From Burkholderia sp. SRS-46 (GTDB taxonomy: Bacteria > Pseudomonadota > Gammaproteobacteria > Burkholderiales > Burkholderiaceae), in assembly GCF_004343775.1 (NCBI RefSeq), contig NZ_PTXL01000014.1:62001-126000 (forward strand): a stretch of 64,000 bases of DNA, in the 5' to 3' direction. Shown here piece by piece: positions 17,442 through 25,972 of the stretch (the stretch's first letter is position 1; every line of letters begins with the position of its first letter). The notes beneath the pieces were generated by a model, which worked only from the letters and a program-made list of their open reading frames with translations, did not search any database and had not been told where the DNA came from. Both the position numbers and the translations under genes were made by a program.

Positions 17442-18290
17442 ATGCTGCCCCGCATCGAAGCGATCCGCGCGGAACTGCGCCCCTCCGAGCGCAAGCTCGC
17501 CGACTACATCCTCGCCGCGCCGCGCGAGGTGCTCGACCTCGCGATGACCGAGCTGTCGGCGCGCGCCGGCGTCAGCCAGCCGACGATCGCGCGCTTCTGC
17601 CAGGCGCTCGGCTGCAGCGGCTTCCGCGAATTCAAGATCCGGCTCGCGCAGAGCGTCGCGCCGGGCATCTCGTCGGTCTACCGCGACGTCGAGCCCGACG
17701 AGCCCGCGCCCGGCATCATCGGCAAGGTGTTCGACCGCACGATCGGCGCGCTGATCGAAGTCCGCAACAGCCTGTCGGCGGGCAGCGTCGCCGATGCGAT
17801 CGCGCTGCTGTCCGGCGCGTCGCGCATCGAGTTCTACGGCGCGGGCGGCTCGGGCATCGCCGCGCAGGACATCCAGCACAAGTTCTTCCGGCTCGGCGTG
17901 CCGAGCGTCGCGTATTCCGACCCGCACACGTTCTCGATGTCGTCGGCGCTGCTCGGGGCCCACGACGTCGTCGTCGCGATCTCGAACACCGGCCGCACGC
18001 GCGACATCGTCGAGGCCGCGCGGGCCGCGCTCGCCTGCGGTGCGAAGGTCGTCGCGATCACGCAGAGCCATTCGCCGCTCGCGAAGCTCGCGACGGTGAG
18101 CCTCGCGTCGAACGTCGCCGAGGAAACCGACGTGTTCTCGCCGATGACGTCGCGGATGTCGCATCTCGCGATCGGCGACATCCTCGCGGTGGGCGTCGCG
18201 CTGTCGCGCGGCCCCGCGCTGATGGAGCGGGTCGGCCGCGCGAAGGAGGCGATCACGCGCCGCCGGATCGACGCGAGCGCGAAGGAATAG
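17442..18290 (+). CDS. hexR: HexR-type regulator (RpiR/MurR family)
   Basis: A 282-residue regulator. An N-terminal RpiR helix-turn-helix domain (LRPSERKLADYILAAPREVLDLAMTELSARAGVSQPTIARFCQALGCSGFREFKIRLAQ, about residues 11-69) is followed by a SIS sugar-phosphate-binding domain (IEFYGAGGSGIAAQDIQHKFFRLG; AISNTGRTRDIVEAA). HexR proteins respond to KDPG and repress edd/eda and related genes. The divergent edd gene and two boxes that match the HexR site strongly support the symbol. The start MLPRIEAIRAELRPSE is standard for the family. Confidence 0.9.
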   Translation: MLPRIEAIRAELRPSERKLADYILAAPREVLDLAMTELSARAGVSQPTIARFCQALGCSGFREFKIRLAQSVAPGISSVYRDVEPDEPAPGIIGKVFDRTIGALIEVRNSLSAGSVADAIALLSGASRIEFYGAGGSGIAAQDIQHKFFRLGVPSVAYSDPHTFSMSSALLGAHDVVVAISNTGRTRDIVEAARAALACGAKVVAITQSHSPLAKLATVSLASNVAEETDVFSPMTSRMSHLAIGDILAVGVALSRGPALMERVGRAKEAITRRRIDASAKE

Positions 18291-18323
18291 CCGCCGGCGC
18301 GCATCGCATGATGCGTAAACGAC

Positions 18324-18349
18324 AAACGGCGCCCCGCGGGGCGCCGTTT
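18324..18349. terminator. bidirectional terminator between hexR and hemJ
   Basis: A 26-base perfect palindrome (arm AAACGGCGCCCCG) lies between convergent genes. Its core GGCGCCCCGCGGGGCGCC is the same as in the terminator at 12491-12514. Confidence 0.8.
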
Positions 18350-18373
18350 CGCATGCTGCGCGGATCGGGCGGA

Positions 18374-18796
18374 TCAGAACGGCTTGATGACCGCGAGCGC
18401 GACCGCCGCGAGCATGCCGAGCACCGGCAGTTCGTTGAACACGCGATACCACTTGTCGGTACGGCGGTTCTCGCCGCGCTCGAACACCTTCAGCAGGTGG
18501 CCGCAATACGCGTGATAGACGATCAGCAGCAGCACGACCGTGAGCTTCGCATGCACCCAGCCCTGCCCCTGGCCGATGCCGACCGCGAGCCACAGCCACA
18601 GCCCGCACGCGAGCGCCGGCACCGCGATGAACGTCATGAAGCGGAACAGCTTGCGCGCCATCACGAGCAGCCGGCGGACCGCCGCCGGATCGGTTTCCAT
18701 CGCGAGGTTCACGTAGATGCGCGGCAGGTAGAACAGCCCCGCGAACCACGATGCGATCAGAACGATATGGAAGGTCTTGACCCAGAGCATTGCCAT
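18374..18796 (-). CDS. hemJ: protoporphyrinogen IX oxidase, HemJ type
   Basis: A 140-residue membrane protein of the HemJ/CopD-like family with four hydrophobic helices. His10 in the first helix (VKTFHIVLIASWFAGLFYLPR) and WVHAKLTVVLLL (His82, Lys84) are the conserved histidine and lysine positions of HemJ. FRFMTFIAVPALACGLWLWL is the third conserved block. It would perform the penultimate step of haem synthesis in the inner membrane. Older annotations call this CopD-family. It stands alone between terminator and proA. Confidence 0.82.
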   Translation of the reverse strand: MAMLWVKTFHIVLIASWFAGLFYLPRIYVNLAMETDPAAVRRLLVMARKLFRFMTFIAVPALACGLWLWLAVGIGQGQGWVHAKLTVVLLLIVYHAYCGHLLKVFERGENRRTDKWYRVFNELPVLGMLAAVALAVIKPF

Positions 18797-18813
18797 CGAT
18801 TGCGCGCCTCGCG

Positions 18814-20085
18814 TTACTGACGCCCTTCGCCGTGCCCGAGCACGACGTACTTCAGCGACGTCAGCCCCTCGAGGCCGACCGGGCCGCGCGCATGCAGCTT
18901 GTCGTTCGAAATGCCGATCTCCGCGCCGAGGCCGAACTCGAAGCCGTCCGCGAAGCGGGTCGACGCGTTGACCATCACGCTCGCCGAATCGACTTCGCGC
19001 AGGAAGCGCATCGCGCGGTCGTGATCCTCGGTGACGATCGCGTCGGTGTGATGCGAGCCGTAATGGTTGATGTGCTCGATCGCGGCGTCGAGGCCGTCGA
19101 CGACCTTGATCGCGAGCACCGGCGCGAGGTATTCGGTGTGCCAGTCTTCCTCGGTCGCCTCGACGAGCGGGCCGACGCCCGCATCGGCGAGCACCGCGCG
19201 CGCGGCCGCGTCGACGCGCAGTTCGACCTGCTTGTCGCGGTACAGCTTGCCGAGCGGCGGCAGCACCCTGGCCGCGATGCCGCGCGCGACGAGCAGCGTT
19301 TCCATCGTGTTGCAGGTGCCGTAGCGGTGCGTCTTCGCGTTATCGCAGACGGTCAATGCCTTGTCGAGATCCGCGCGATCGTCGACGTACACGTGGCAGA
19401 TGCCGTCGAGGTGCTTGATCATCGGCACGCGCGCCTCGTTGATCAGGCGCTCGATCAGGCTCTTGCCGCCGCGCGGCACGATCACGTCGACGTATTCGGT
19501 CATCGTGATCAGCTTGCCGACCGCCGCGCGATCGGCGGTCTCGACGACCTGCACCGCGTCCTGCGGCAGGCCCGCCGCAGAGAGCCCCTCGCCGATCAGC
19601 TTCGCGAGCGCGGTATTGGATTCGAGCGCCTCGGAGCCGCCGCGCAGGATCGTCGCGTTGCCGGACTTCAGGCATAGCGCCGCCGCGTCGATCGTCACGT
19701 TCGGGCGCGATTCGTAGATGATGCCGATCACGCCGAGCGGCACGCGCATCTGCCCGACCTGGATGCCGCTCGGGCGAAACTTGAGATTGCCGATCTCGCC
19801 GATCGGATCGGCCAGCGACGCGACCTGGCGCAGGCCTTCGATCATCGTCTTCAGCGCCTTGTCCGACAGCGTCAGGCGATCGATGAACGCCGCATCCAGC
19901 CCTTTTTCACGGGCGCGCGCGACGTCACGCGCGTTGGCATCCTTCAGCGCCTGCGCGTCGCGTTCGATCGCATGCGCCACCGCGTCGAGCGCCGCGTTCT
20001 TCGCCGCCGTGCTCGCGCGCGCCATCGCGCGGGAAGCCTGCCGGGCGCGGCGGCCCAGGTCCGTCATGTACTGATCGATATCCAT
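18814..20085 (-). CDS. proA: glutamate-5-semialdehyde dehydrogenase (gamma-glutamyl phosphate reductase)
   Basis: A 423-residue NADPH enzyme of proline synthesis in the aldehyde dehydrogenase superfamily. The catalytic cysteine is in KTHRYGTCNTMETLLV (mid-protein). VPLGVIGIIYESRPNVTIDAAALCLKSGNA and VIVPRGGKSLIERL are family signatures, and the C-terminus has RFADGFEFGLGAEIGISNDKLHARGPVGLEGLTS. The start MDIDQYMTDLGRRARQASR is the conventional ProA start. It follows holA by 134 bases. Confidence 0.95.
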   Translation of the reverse strand: MDIDQYMTDLGRRARQASRAMARASTAAKNAALDAVAHAIERDAQALKDANARDVARAREKGLDAAFIDRLTLSDKALKTMIEGLRQVASLADPIGEIGNLKFRPSGIQVGQMRVPLGVIGIIYESRPNVTIDAAALCLKSGNATILRGGSEALESNTALAKLIGEGLSAAGLPQDAVQVVETADRAAVGKLITMTEYVDVIVPRGGKSLIERLINEARVPMIKHLDGICHVYVDDRADLDKALTVCDNAKTHRYGTCNTMETLLVARGIAARVLPPLGKLYRDKQVELRVDAAARAVLADAGVGPLVEATEEDWHTEYLAPVLAIKVVDGLDAAIEHINHYGSHHTDAIVTEDHDRAMRFLREVDSASVMVNASTRFADGFEFGLGAEIGISNDKLHARGPVGLEGLTSLKYVVLGHGEGRQ

Positions 20086-20219
20086 CGTGTGACTCGAAAG
20101 GCGAGCCGCTGAACGCGGCATGAATTCGTCGGGGGATGCGCGACACGGCGGCAGCGCCGCCGCGTCAGCCTATCGGAACATTGTAAGCGGGTTGCGGACG
20201 GCGCGCTGAGGCCCGCGGC

Positions 20220-21314
20220 CTAGCGCCGCACGCGACCCGCGGTCGGCGGTCGCTCGCCCTGCGCGCCCGCGACGGTCATCGCGAGCTGGAACAGCCCGTC
20301 CCACGGATCGGGCGGCGGCTCGTCCTGCGTGCGCCGGCCCGGCGTCACGGCGGACAGCCCCTTGACCTGGCGGTCGAGGCGCGCGGCGAACGCGAGCGCC
20401 TTCTCGAGCACGGCTTCGGTCACGCGGCCGAGCGCGGGGCCGATCAGCCGCTCGCGCGGGCCCCACACGCGGTTCTCGCGCAACAGCGTCGCGAGCGGCT
20501 TGCCGGCCGTCACGCCGCGCTTGATCCGCAGCAGCGTGCGCAGCTCCTCGACGACCGCCCACATCACGAGCACGATCGCCTCGCCCTCGCCCTTCAGGCC
20601 GTCGATCATCCGCGCGAGCCGCGCGGCGTCGCCGGCGAGCATCGCTTCGTTCAGCTTGAAGACGTCGTAGCGCGCGACGTTCAGCACCGCGTCGTGCACC
20701 TGCTCGAACGTCAGCACGCCCTGCGGATACAGCAGGCCGAGCTTCTGGATCTCCTGGTGCGCGGCGAGCAGGTTGCCCTCGACGCGCTCCGCGATGAACT
20801 GCAGCGCGCGCCGGCCATCCTCGCCGGCCGCGATGCGCTGGCCCTGCATCGAGAGCCGCTGGCCGATCCAGTTCGGCAGCTGCGCGCGATCGACCGGATC
20901 GATCTTCAGCGCGACGCCGCCGTTCACGAGCGCCGTGAACCACGCGGACTTCTGCGTCGCCGCATCGAGGCGCGGCAGCGTGACGAGCATCAGCGCGTCC
21001 GGGTTGGGCGTCGCGGCGAGCGCCTTCAGCGCGTCGGCGCCTTCCTTGCCCGGCTTGCCCGACGGAATCCGCAGCTCGATCAGCTGGCGCTCGCCGAACA
21101 GCGACATCGCCTGGGTCGCGCCGAGCAGCACGCTCCAGTCGAAGCCGCGCTCGACCGTATGCACCGACCGCTCGGTGAAGCCGGCCGCGCGCGCGGCGGC
21201 GCGGATCCGGTCGCACGCCTCCTGCGCGAGCAGCGGCTCGTCTCCGAATACGGTGTAGAGCCCCGCCAGCCCCTTCGCGAGGTGCGGCTCCAGCGCGTCA
21301 AGTCGCAGTTGCAT
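20220..21314 (-). CDS. holA: DNA polymerase III subunit delta
   Basis: A 364-residue clamp-loader subunit that opens the beta clamp. The N-terminus MQLRLDALEPHLAKGLAGLYTVFGDEPLLAQEACDRIR shows the HolA VxGDExLL motif. The middle has EGNLLAAHQEIQKLGLL and VARYDVFKLNEAMLAGD, both characteristic. It starts 18 bases after the lptE stop. The leuS-lptE-holA order is the usual one in proteobacteria and supports both neighbouring calls. Confidence 0.93.
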   Translation of the reverse strand: MQLRLDALEPHLAKGLAGLYTVFGDEPLLAQEACDRIRAAARAAGFTERSVHTVERGFDWSVLLGATQAMSLFGERQLIELRIPSGKPGKEGADALKALAATPNPDALMLVTLPRLDAATQKSAWFTALVNGGVALKIDPVDRAQLPNWIGQRLSMQGQRIAAGEDGRRALQFIAERVEGNLLAAHQEIQKLGLLYPQGVLTFEQVHDAVLNVARYDVFKLNEAMLAGDAARLARMIDGLKGEGEAIVLVMWAVVEELRTLLRIKRGVTAGKPLATLLRENRVWGPRERLIGPALGRVTEAVLEKALAFAARLDRQVKGLSAVTPGRRTQDEPPPDPWDGLFQLAMTVAGAQGERPPTAGRVRR

Positions 21315-21332
21315 CGGTTCGTGCGCCCGCGA

Positions 21333-21884
21333 TCAAAGCGGCGGCGGCGGCAGCGGCGCGCGCGGCGAGACGCCCGGCACCACGTCCTCCGGCGCCGGAT
21401 TCAGCGAATGCACGATCGCGAGACGCCGCATCAGCTGGTCGACCGCGTCACGCTGCATGTCGCCGTAGATGATCTCGGCTTCCTGCGCCTTCGCGTTCGT
21501 GTACTGATCGCTGTACGTCATCGCGCGGTTCAGCGCGATCACGCTCGGCGGAATCAGCACGGTGCCGTCCTTGCTCGTCAGCGTATAGCTCACCGAATAG
21601 TTCAGCGCATACTCCGCGACCGAACCGAACTTGTTGAGCGTCAGCGTGTTCTGGCCGCGCGATTCCGACATGCGCAGCACCGCGTCCGCGTCGTCCGGCA
21701 CCTTGACGATCTTCGTGTCGCTGCCGGCCTCGACGAGGCGCGTGAGCCGCGCCTCCACGGACGGCGCCGCGCCGACGACGAACAGGCGCTTGAACGCGTA
21801 GTCCTGCTGGCCACGCAACTGGAAACCGCATGCCGACAGCGCAACCGCGCTGCCGACCAGCATCAAAAACGATCTGCGGATCAC
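21333..21884 (-). CDS. lptE: LPS-assembly lipoprotein LptE
   Basis: A 183-residue outer-membrane lipoprotein that plugs LptD for LPS export. The signal and lipobox (MLVGSAVALSAC, Cys19) are followed by GFQLRGQQDYAFKRLFV, the LptE family opening. The start is GTG 21884, preceded by AGAAGGAG at good spacing. A proline-rich C-terminal tail (RAPLPPPPL) ends the protein. It sits 39 bases after leuS and 18 before holA. Confidence 0.9.
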   Translation of the reverse strand: MIRRSFLMLVGSAVALSACGFQLRGQQDYAFKRLFVVGAAPSVEARLTRLVEAGSDTKIVKVPDDADAVLRMSESRGQNTLTLNKFGSVAEYALNYSVSYTLTSKDGTVLIPPSVIALNRAMTYSDQYTNAKAQEAEIIYGDMQRDAVDQLMRRLAIVHSLNPAPEDVVPGVSPRAPLPPPPL

Positions 21885-21923
21885 CTTTGCTCCTTCTGTG
21901 TGCGTCCGTGCGGCGCGCGGCCG

Positions 21924-24518
21924 TCAGACGACGATGTTCACGAGACGGCCCGGCACGACGACGATCTTCTTCGCCGGCTTGCCCTCGCCGAACTTCGCGA
22001 ACATCTCGTCGGCCAGCGCCGCGGCTTCGATCGCGTCGCGGCTCGCGTCCTTCGCGACCTTCAGCGCGCCGCGCACCTTGCCGTTGATCTGCAGCACGAG
22101 CTCGATCTCGGCCTGCTCGAGCGCGGCCTCGTCGACCTTCGGCCACGGTGCGTCGAGCAGCGGGCCGAATTCGTCCGCGTAGCCGAGCGCCTTCCACAGC
22201 TCGAACGTGACGTGCGGCACGACCGGGTACAGCACACGCAGCAGCACGCCGTAAGTTTCGCGCAGCACGGCCGGCGTCGCGTCCTTCGCGCCATCGATCG
22301 CGTTCAGCATCTTCATCGTGGCCGACACGACCGTGTTGTACTGCAGGCGCTGGTAGTCGAAATCGGCCTGCTTCAGCACGCTGTAGATCTCGCGGCGCAG
22401 CGCCTTGTCGGCGTCGCCGAGCGTGGCCGCGTCGAACGCCGCGCGCGCCGCCAGCGCCTCGCGGTTCGTCGCGCCGAAGCTCCACACGCGGCGCAGGAAG
22501 CGGCTCGCGCCCTCGACGCCCGCGCCCGACCACTCGAGCTGCTGCTCGGGCGGCGCGGCGAACATCGTGAACAGGCGCGCGGTATCCGCGCCGTACTGGT
22601 CGATCAGCACCTGCGGATCGACGCCGTTGTTCTTCGACTTCGACATCTTCTCGATGCCGCCGAGCACGACCGGCTGGCCGTCGGCGTTCAGCGTCGCCCC
22701 CACCGGGCGGCCCTTGTCGTCGTGCGTGACGGTTACGTCGGTCGGGTTGTACCAGGTCTTCTTGCCCGCCGCGTCCTCGCGGTAGAACGTCTCGTTCAGC
22801 ACCATGCCCTGCGTCAGCAGGTTCTTCGCCGGCTCGCTGAACTTCACGAGGCCGAGGTCGCGCATCACCTTGGTCCAGAAGCGCGAATACAGCAGGTGCA
22901 GGATCGCATGCTCGATGCCGCCGATGTACTGGTCCATCGGCATCCAGTAGTCGGTGCGCGCGTCGACCATCGTGTCGGCGTCCGGCGCCGTGTAGCGCGA
23001 GAAGTACCACGACGAATCGACGAAGGTGTCCATCGTGTCGGTTTCGCGCTTCGCGGCCGCGCCGCACTTCGGGCATGCGCAGTTCAGGAACGCTTCCGAC
23101 TTCGCGAGCGGGTTGCCCGAGCCGTCCGGCACGAGGTCTTCCGGCAGCACGACCGGCAGGTCCTGCTCCGGCACCGGCACGTCGCCGCACGACGGGCAGT
23201 GGATGATCGGGATCGGCGTGCCCCAGTAGCGCTGGCGCGAGACGCCCCAGTCGCGCAGGCGCCACGTGACCTGCTTGTCGCCGAAGCCGCCCGCCTTCAG
23301 GTCGGCCGCGATCGCGTCGACCGCCGCGCCGTACGCGAGGCCGTCGTACTTGCCGCTGTTGATGCAGGCCGCGACTTCCTTGTCGCCATACCACTCCTGC
23401 CACGCATCGAGCGAGTACGCCTGGCCTTCGGCCGCGATCACCTGCTTGATCGGCAGATCGTATTTCTTCGCGAACGCGAAGTCGCGCTCGTCGTGCGCCG
23501 GCACGCCCATCACCGCGCCTTCGCCGTAGCTCATCAGCACGTAGTTGCCGATCCACACCTCGACCGGCTCGCCCGTCAGCGGATGCTTGACCGTGAAGCC
23601 GGTCGGCACGCCCTTCTTCTCCATCGTCGCCATGTCGGCCTCGGCGACGCCGCCGCGCTTGCACTCGTCGATGAACGCCAGCAGTTCCGGCTTGTCCTGC
23701 GCGAGGCGGGTCGCGAGCGGGTGCTCGGCCGCGATCGCGCAGAACGTCACGCCCATGATCGTGTCGGCGCGCGTCGTGAACACGCGCAGCAGCTTCTGCT
23801 CGCCGTCGAGCTCGTACGGGAAGCCGAAGTTCACGCCGAAGCTCTTGCCGATCCAGTTCTGCTGCATGATCTTCACGCGCTCGGGCCAGCCCAGGCCTTC
23901 GAGGTCGTTCAGCAGTTCATCCGCGTACTGCGTGATGCGCAGGTAGTACATCGGGATCTCGCGCTTCTCGACGAGCGCGCCCGAGCGCCAGCCGCGGCCG
24001 TCGATCACCTGCTCGTTCGCGAGCACGGTCTGGTCGACCGGATCCCAGTTCACGGTGCCCGTCTTCTTGTACGCGATGCCCTTCTCGAGCATCTTCAGGA
24101 ACAGCCACTGGTTCCACTTGTAGTAGTCGGGCTTGCAGGTGGCGATCTCGCGCGACCAGTCGATCGCGAGGCCCATCGACTGCATCTGGCCCTTCATGTA
24201 GTCGATGTTGTCGTAGGTCCACTTCGCGGGCGGCACGCCGTTCGCCATCGCGGCGTTCTCGGCCGGCATCCCGAACGCGTCCCAACCCATCGGCATCAGC
24301 GTGTTGTAGCCGTTCATCCGCAGATAGCGGTACATCACGTCGTTGATCGTGTAGTTGCGCACGTGACCCATGTGCAGCTTGCCGGACGGGTACGGCAGCA
24401 TCGACACGCAGTAGAACTTCGGCTTCTGCGAGTCTTCCTTCGTCTTGTAGGCATCGGCTGCGCGCCAGTCGCCCTGGGCGGCGGCTTCGACGTCGGCGGG
24501 TACGTATCTTTCGTGCAT
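21924..24518 (-). CDS. leuS: leucyl-tRNA synthetase
   Basis: An 864-residue class Ia synthetase. The HIGH motif appears as HMGH in MLPYPSGKLHMGHVRNYTINDVMYRY (residues ~40-65) and the KMSKS motif in IEKMSKSKNNGVDPQ near residue 620. The CP1 editing domain has the threonine-rich FTTRADTIMGVTFCAIAAEHPL, and zinc-type cysteine pairs appear in CPSCGD and CACPKCGA. The start MHERYVPADVEAAAQG is the standard LeuS start, with a poor ribosome site. The leader is about 200 bases if the TATAAT at 24728-24733 is used. Confidence 0.97.
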   Translation of the reverse strand: MHERYVPADVEAAAQGDWRAADAYKTKEDSQKPKFYCVSMLPYPSGKLHMGHVRNYTINDVMYRYLRMNGYNTLMPMGWDAFGMPAENAAMANGVPPAKWTYDNIDYMKGQMQSMGLAIDWSREIATCKPDYYKWNQWLFLKMLEKGIAYKKTGTVNWDPVDQTVLANEQVIDGRGWRSGALVEKREIPMYYLRITQYADELLNDLEGLGWPERVKIMQQNWIGKSFGVNFGFPYELDGEQKLLRVFTTRADTIMGVTFCAIAAEHPLATRLAQDKPELLAFIDECKRGGVAEADMATMEKKGVPTGFTVKHPLTGEPVEVWIGNYVLMSYGEGAVMGVPAHDERDFAFAKKYDLPIKQVIAAEGQAYSLDAWQEWYGDKEVAACINSGKYDGLAYGAAVDAIAADLKAGGFGDKQVTWRLRDWGVSRQRYWGTPIPIIHCPSCGDVPVPEQDLPVVLPEDLVPDGSGNPLAKSEAFLNCACPKCGAAAKRETDTMDTFVDSSWYFSRYTAPDADTMVDARTDYWMPMDQYIGGIEHAILHLLYSRFWTKVMRDLGLVKFSEPAKNLLTQGMVLNETFYREDAAGKKTWYNPTDVTVTHDDKGRPVGATLNADGQPVVLGGIEKMSKSKNNGVDPQVLIDQYGADTARLFTMFAAPPEQQLEWSGAGVEGASRFLRRVWSFGATNREALAARAAFDAATLGDADKALRREIYSVLKQADFDYQRLQYNTVVSATMKMLNAIDGAKDATPAVLRETYGVLLRVLYPVVPHVTFELWKALGYADEFGPLLDAPWPKVDEAALEQAEIELVLQINGKVRGALKVAKDASRDAIEAAALADEMFAKFGEGKPAKKIVVVPGRLVNIVV

Positions 24519-24635
24519 GGTGTCGTTCGGACTAGGCTTTAAGCGGCGTGACGGGAACGCGCGCGGAAGTGGATCGAAAGTCGTGCTTGCCCGGCGCAGG
24601 GGCTGGCTTGCGGATTCCAAGCCGGCCCGCGGTTT

Positions 24636-24670
24636 CCGGACATTCTCCACGGAACCCGGGGAATGTCCGG
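24636..24670 (-). promoter_or_regulatory. hairpin in the leuS leader
   Basis: Perfect ten-base arms CCGGACATTC (24636-24645) and GAATGTCCGG (24661-24670) enclose a 15-base loop, 118 bases upstream of the leuS start. No U-tract follows on the minus strand, so it is not an intrinsic terminator. Its role is unknown. Confidence 0.5.
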
Positions 24671-24727
24671 GTCGGCGGGAAAGCCCCGGGTTACCTGGAG
24701 CCTCTCTGCCAACCGGGAAAAACGTCG

Positions 24728-24733
24728 ATTATA
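24728..24733 (-). promoter_or_regulatory. candidate -10 element for leuS
   Basis: Consensus TATAAT on the minus strand within CGGTATAATCG, about 210 bases upstream of leuS and just past the exbD stop. The -35 is not convincing. Confidence 0.5.
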
Positions 24734-24811
24734 CCGTCCGCGCCCGCCGGCACGGCCGGTCTCGCGGGTCGCGGCCCGATCCCGCCACGGGCGCGGCGGG
24801 AACAGGCGCGC

Positions 24812-25261
24812 TCAGCGGTTCGCGGGCGCGGCGGAACCGGCCGGCTGCGCCGGCAGGTCGGTCACGAAACCGATCCGCGCGAGGCCCGCGGCCTGCGCGG
24901 CGCCCATCACCTGCGCGATCACGTCGTAGCGCGTCCCGCGGGACGCGCGCAGGCGCAGCTCGGGCGGCGAGCCGCCGGCCGCGGCGGCCCGGAAGCGCGC
25001 CGGCAGCGCGTCGAGCACGACCGGCGCGTCTTCCCAGTAAAGCCTGCCCGCATCGTCGATCGACAGCGTGATGCTTTGCGGCGTGTCGCGCGCGGCCTGC
25101 GCCGCGACCTTCGGCAGGTCGAGCCGGATCGCGTGCGTCATCAGCGGCGCGGTGATGATGAAGATGACGAGCAGCACGAGCATCACGTCGATCAGCGGCG
25201 TCATGTTGATCTCCGCCATCGGCGCGGACGTCTTGTGGTGCTCCAGCCCGCCGAATGCCAT
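24812..25261 (-). CDS. exbD: ExbD/TolR-family biopolymer transport protein
   Basis: A 149-residue protein with one N-terminal membrane helix and a periplasmic domain. EINMTPLIDVMLVLLVIFIITAP contains the conserved proton-path aspartate (Asp25) of ExbD/TolR. It pairs with the ExbB-like protein encoded 24 bases upstream to convert proton flow into mechanical work for TonB-type transport. No TonB gene is beside it. TolR is the main alternative, but no tolA/tolB/pal genes are near, so ExbD is preferred. Confidence 0.85.
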   Translation of the reverse strand: MAFGGLEHHKTSAPMAEINMTPLIDVMLVLLVIFIITAPLMTHAIRLDLPKVAAQAARDTPQSITLSIDDAGRLYWEDAPVVLDALPARFRAAAAGGSPPELRLRASRGTRYDVIAQVMGAAQAAGLARIGFVTDLPAQPAGSAAPANR

Positions 25262-25285
25262 GGTCGCTCCTTCCGAACGCGCGCG

Positions 25286-25954
25286 TCAGGCGCCGCTCGC
25301 GCACACGAACACGTGCAGGTCGCGCGCGAAGCCGTCGAGCTCCTCGGCGAGCTGGCGCACGAGCCGCCCGAGGATGTTGTACGCGAGCACGGCCGGAATC
25401 GCGACCACGAGCCCGAACGCGGTCATGATCAGCGCCTCGCCGACCGGCCCCGCGACGCTCTCGATCTGCGCCTGGCCGCTCGCGGCGATGTTGCCGAGCG
25501 CGTGATAGATGCCCCAGACGGTGCCGAGCAGCCCGACGAACGGCGCGGTGCTGCCGATCGACGCGAGCAGCACCTGGCCGAACTCGAGCCGCCGCTGCGA
25601 GCGCAGCATCGCGTGGCGCAGCGCGCGCAGCACCCGCTCGCTGCGCTCCACGCGCGCGGCCAGCGCGGCCGGATCGTGATCGTCCGCCGCGTCGCGCGCG
25701 GCTTCCGCGAGCGGCACGAACACGCGTTCGCGATCGGCGCCCGCGAGCGCCGCGATGCCGGCGTCGAGCGTCGGCGCGCGCCAGAACGCGGCGAGCGCGC
25801 GCGGCCCCTGCCGCTTCGCGCGGACCAGCAGCCAGGCTTTCACGACGAGGAAACACCAGCTGGCGACGGACATCGCCAGCAGGACATAGGCGACGGCGTG
25901 CGTGACGGCGTCGCCACTTTCGAGGTAATGGAGAACGCCGGTGGGAGTCGCCAT
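25286..25954 (-). CDS. exbB: ExbB/TolQ/MotA-family proton channel protein
   Basis: A 222-residue inner-membrane protein with three helices. The family region GQVLLASIGSTAPFVGLLGTVWGIYHALGNI (about residues 126-156) and VGEALIMTAFGLVVAIPAVLAYNILGR (about 170-196) form the channel helices. It starts 18 bases after the dapB stop, and exbD follows 24 bases later. It works with ExbD. Confidence 0.88.
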   Translation of the reverse strand: MATPTGVLHYLESGDAVTHAVAYVLLAMSVASWCFLVVKAWLLVRAKRQGPRALAAFWRAPTLDAGIAALAGADRERVFVPLAEAARDAADDHDPAALAARVERSERVLRALRHAMLRSQRRLEFGQVLLASIGSTAPFVGLLGTVWGIYHALGNIAASGQAQIESVAGPVGEALIMTAFGLVVAIPAVLAYNILGRLVRQLAEELDGFARDLHVFVCASGA

Positions 25955-25972
25955 CGGAGTTTCCGGCGCGCG

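Noticed and set aside
12491..18349. Shared core GGCGCCCCGCGGGGCGCC in two terminators as a dispersed repeat element
   Set aside because: Both lie between convergent genes as terminator stems. A short GC palindrome can arise independently, and only two copies are present.
20694..24542. Very long plus-strand open frame (over 1,200 codons) opposite holA, lptE and leuS
   Set aside because: It is the antisense reflection of high-GC codon use in leuS and neighbours. Its translation is Arg/His/Leu/Val-rich with no domain, and the minus-strand genes are certain.
24636..24670. Possible T-box or leucine attenuator in the leuS leader
   Set aside because: No T-box sequence, no specifier loop and no leader peptide with Leu codons is visible; only a hairpin can be supported.
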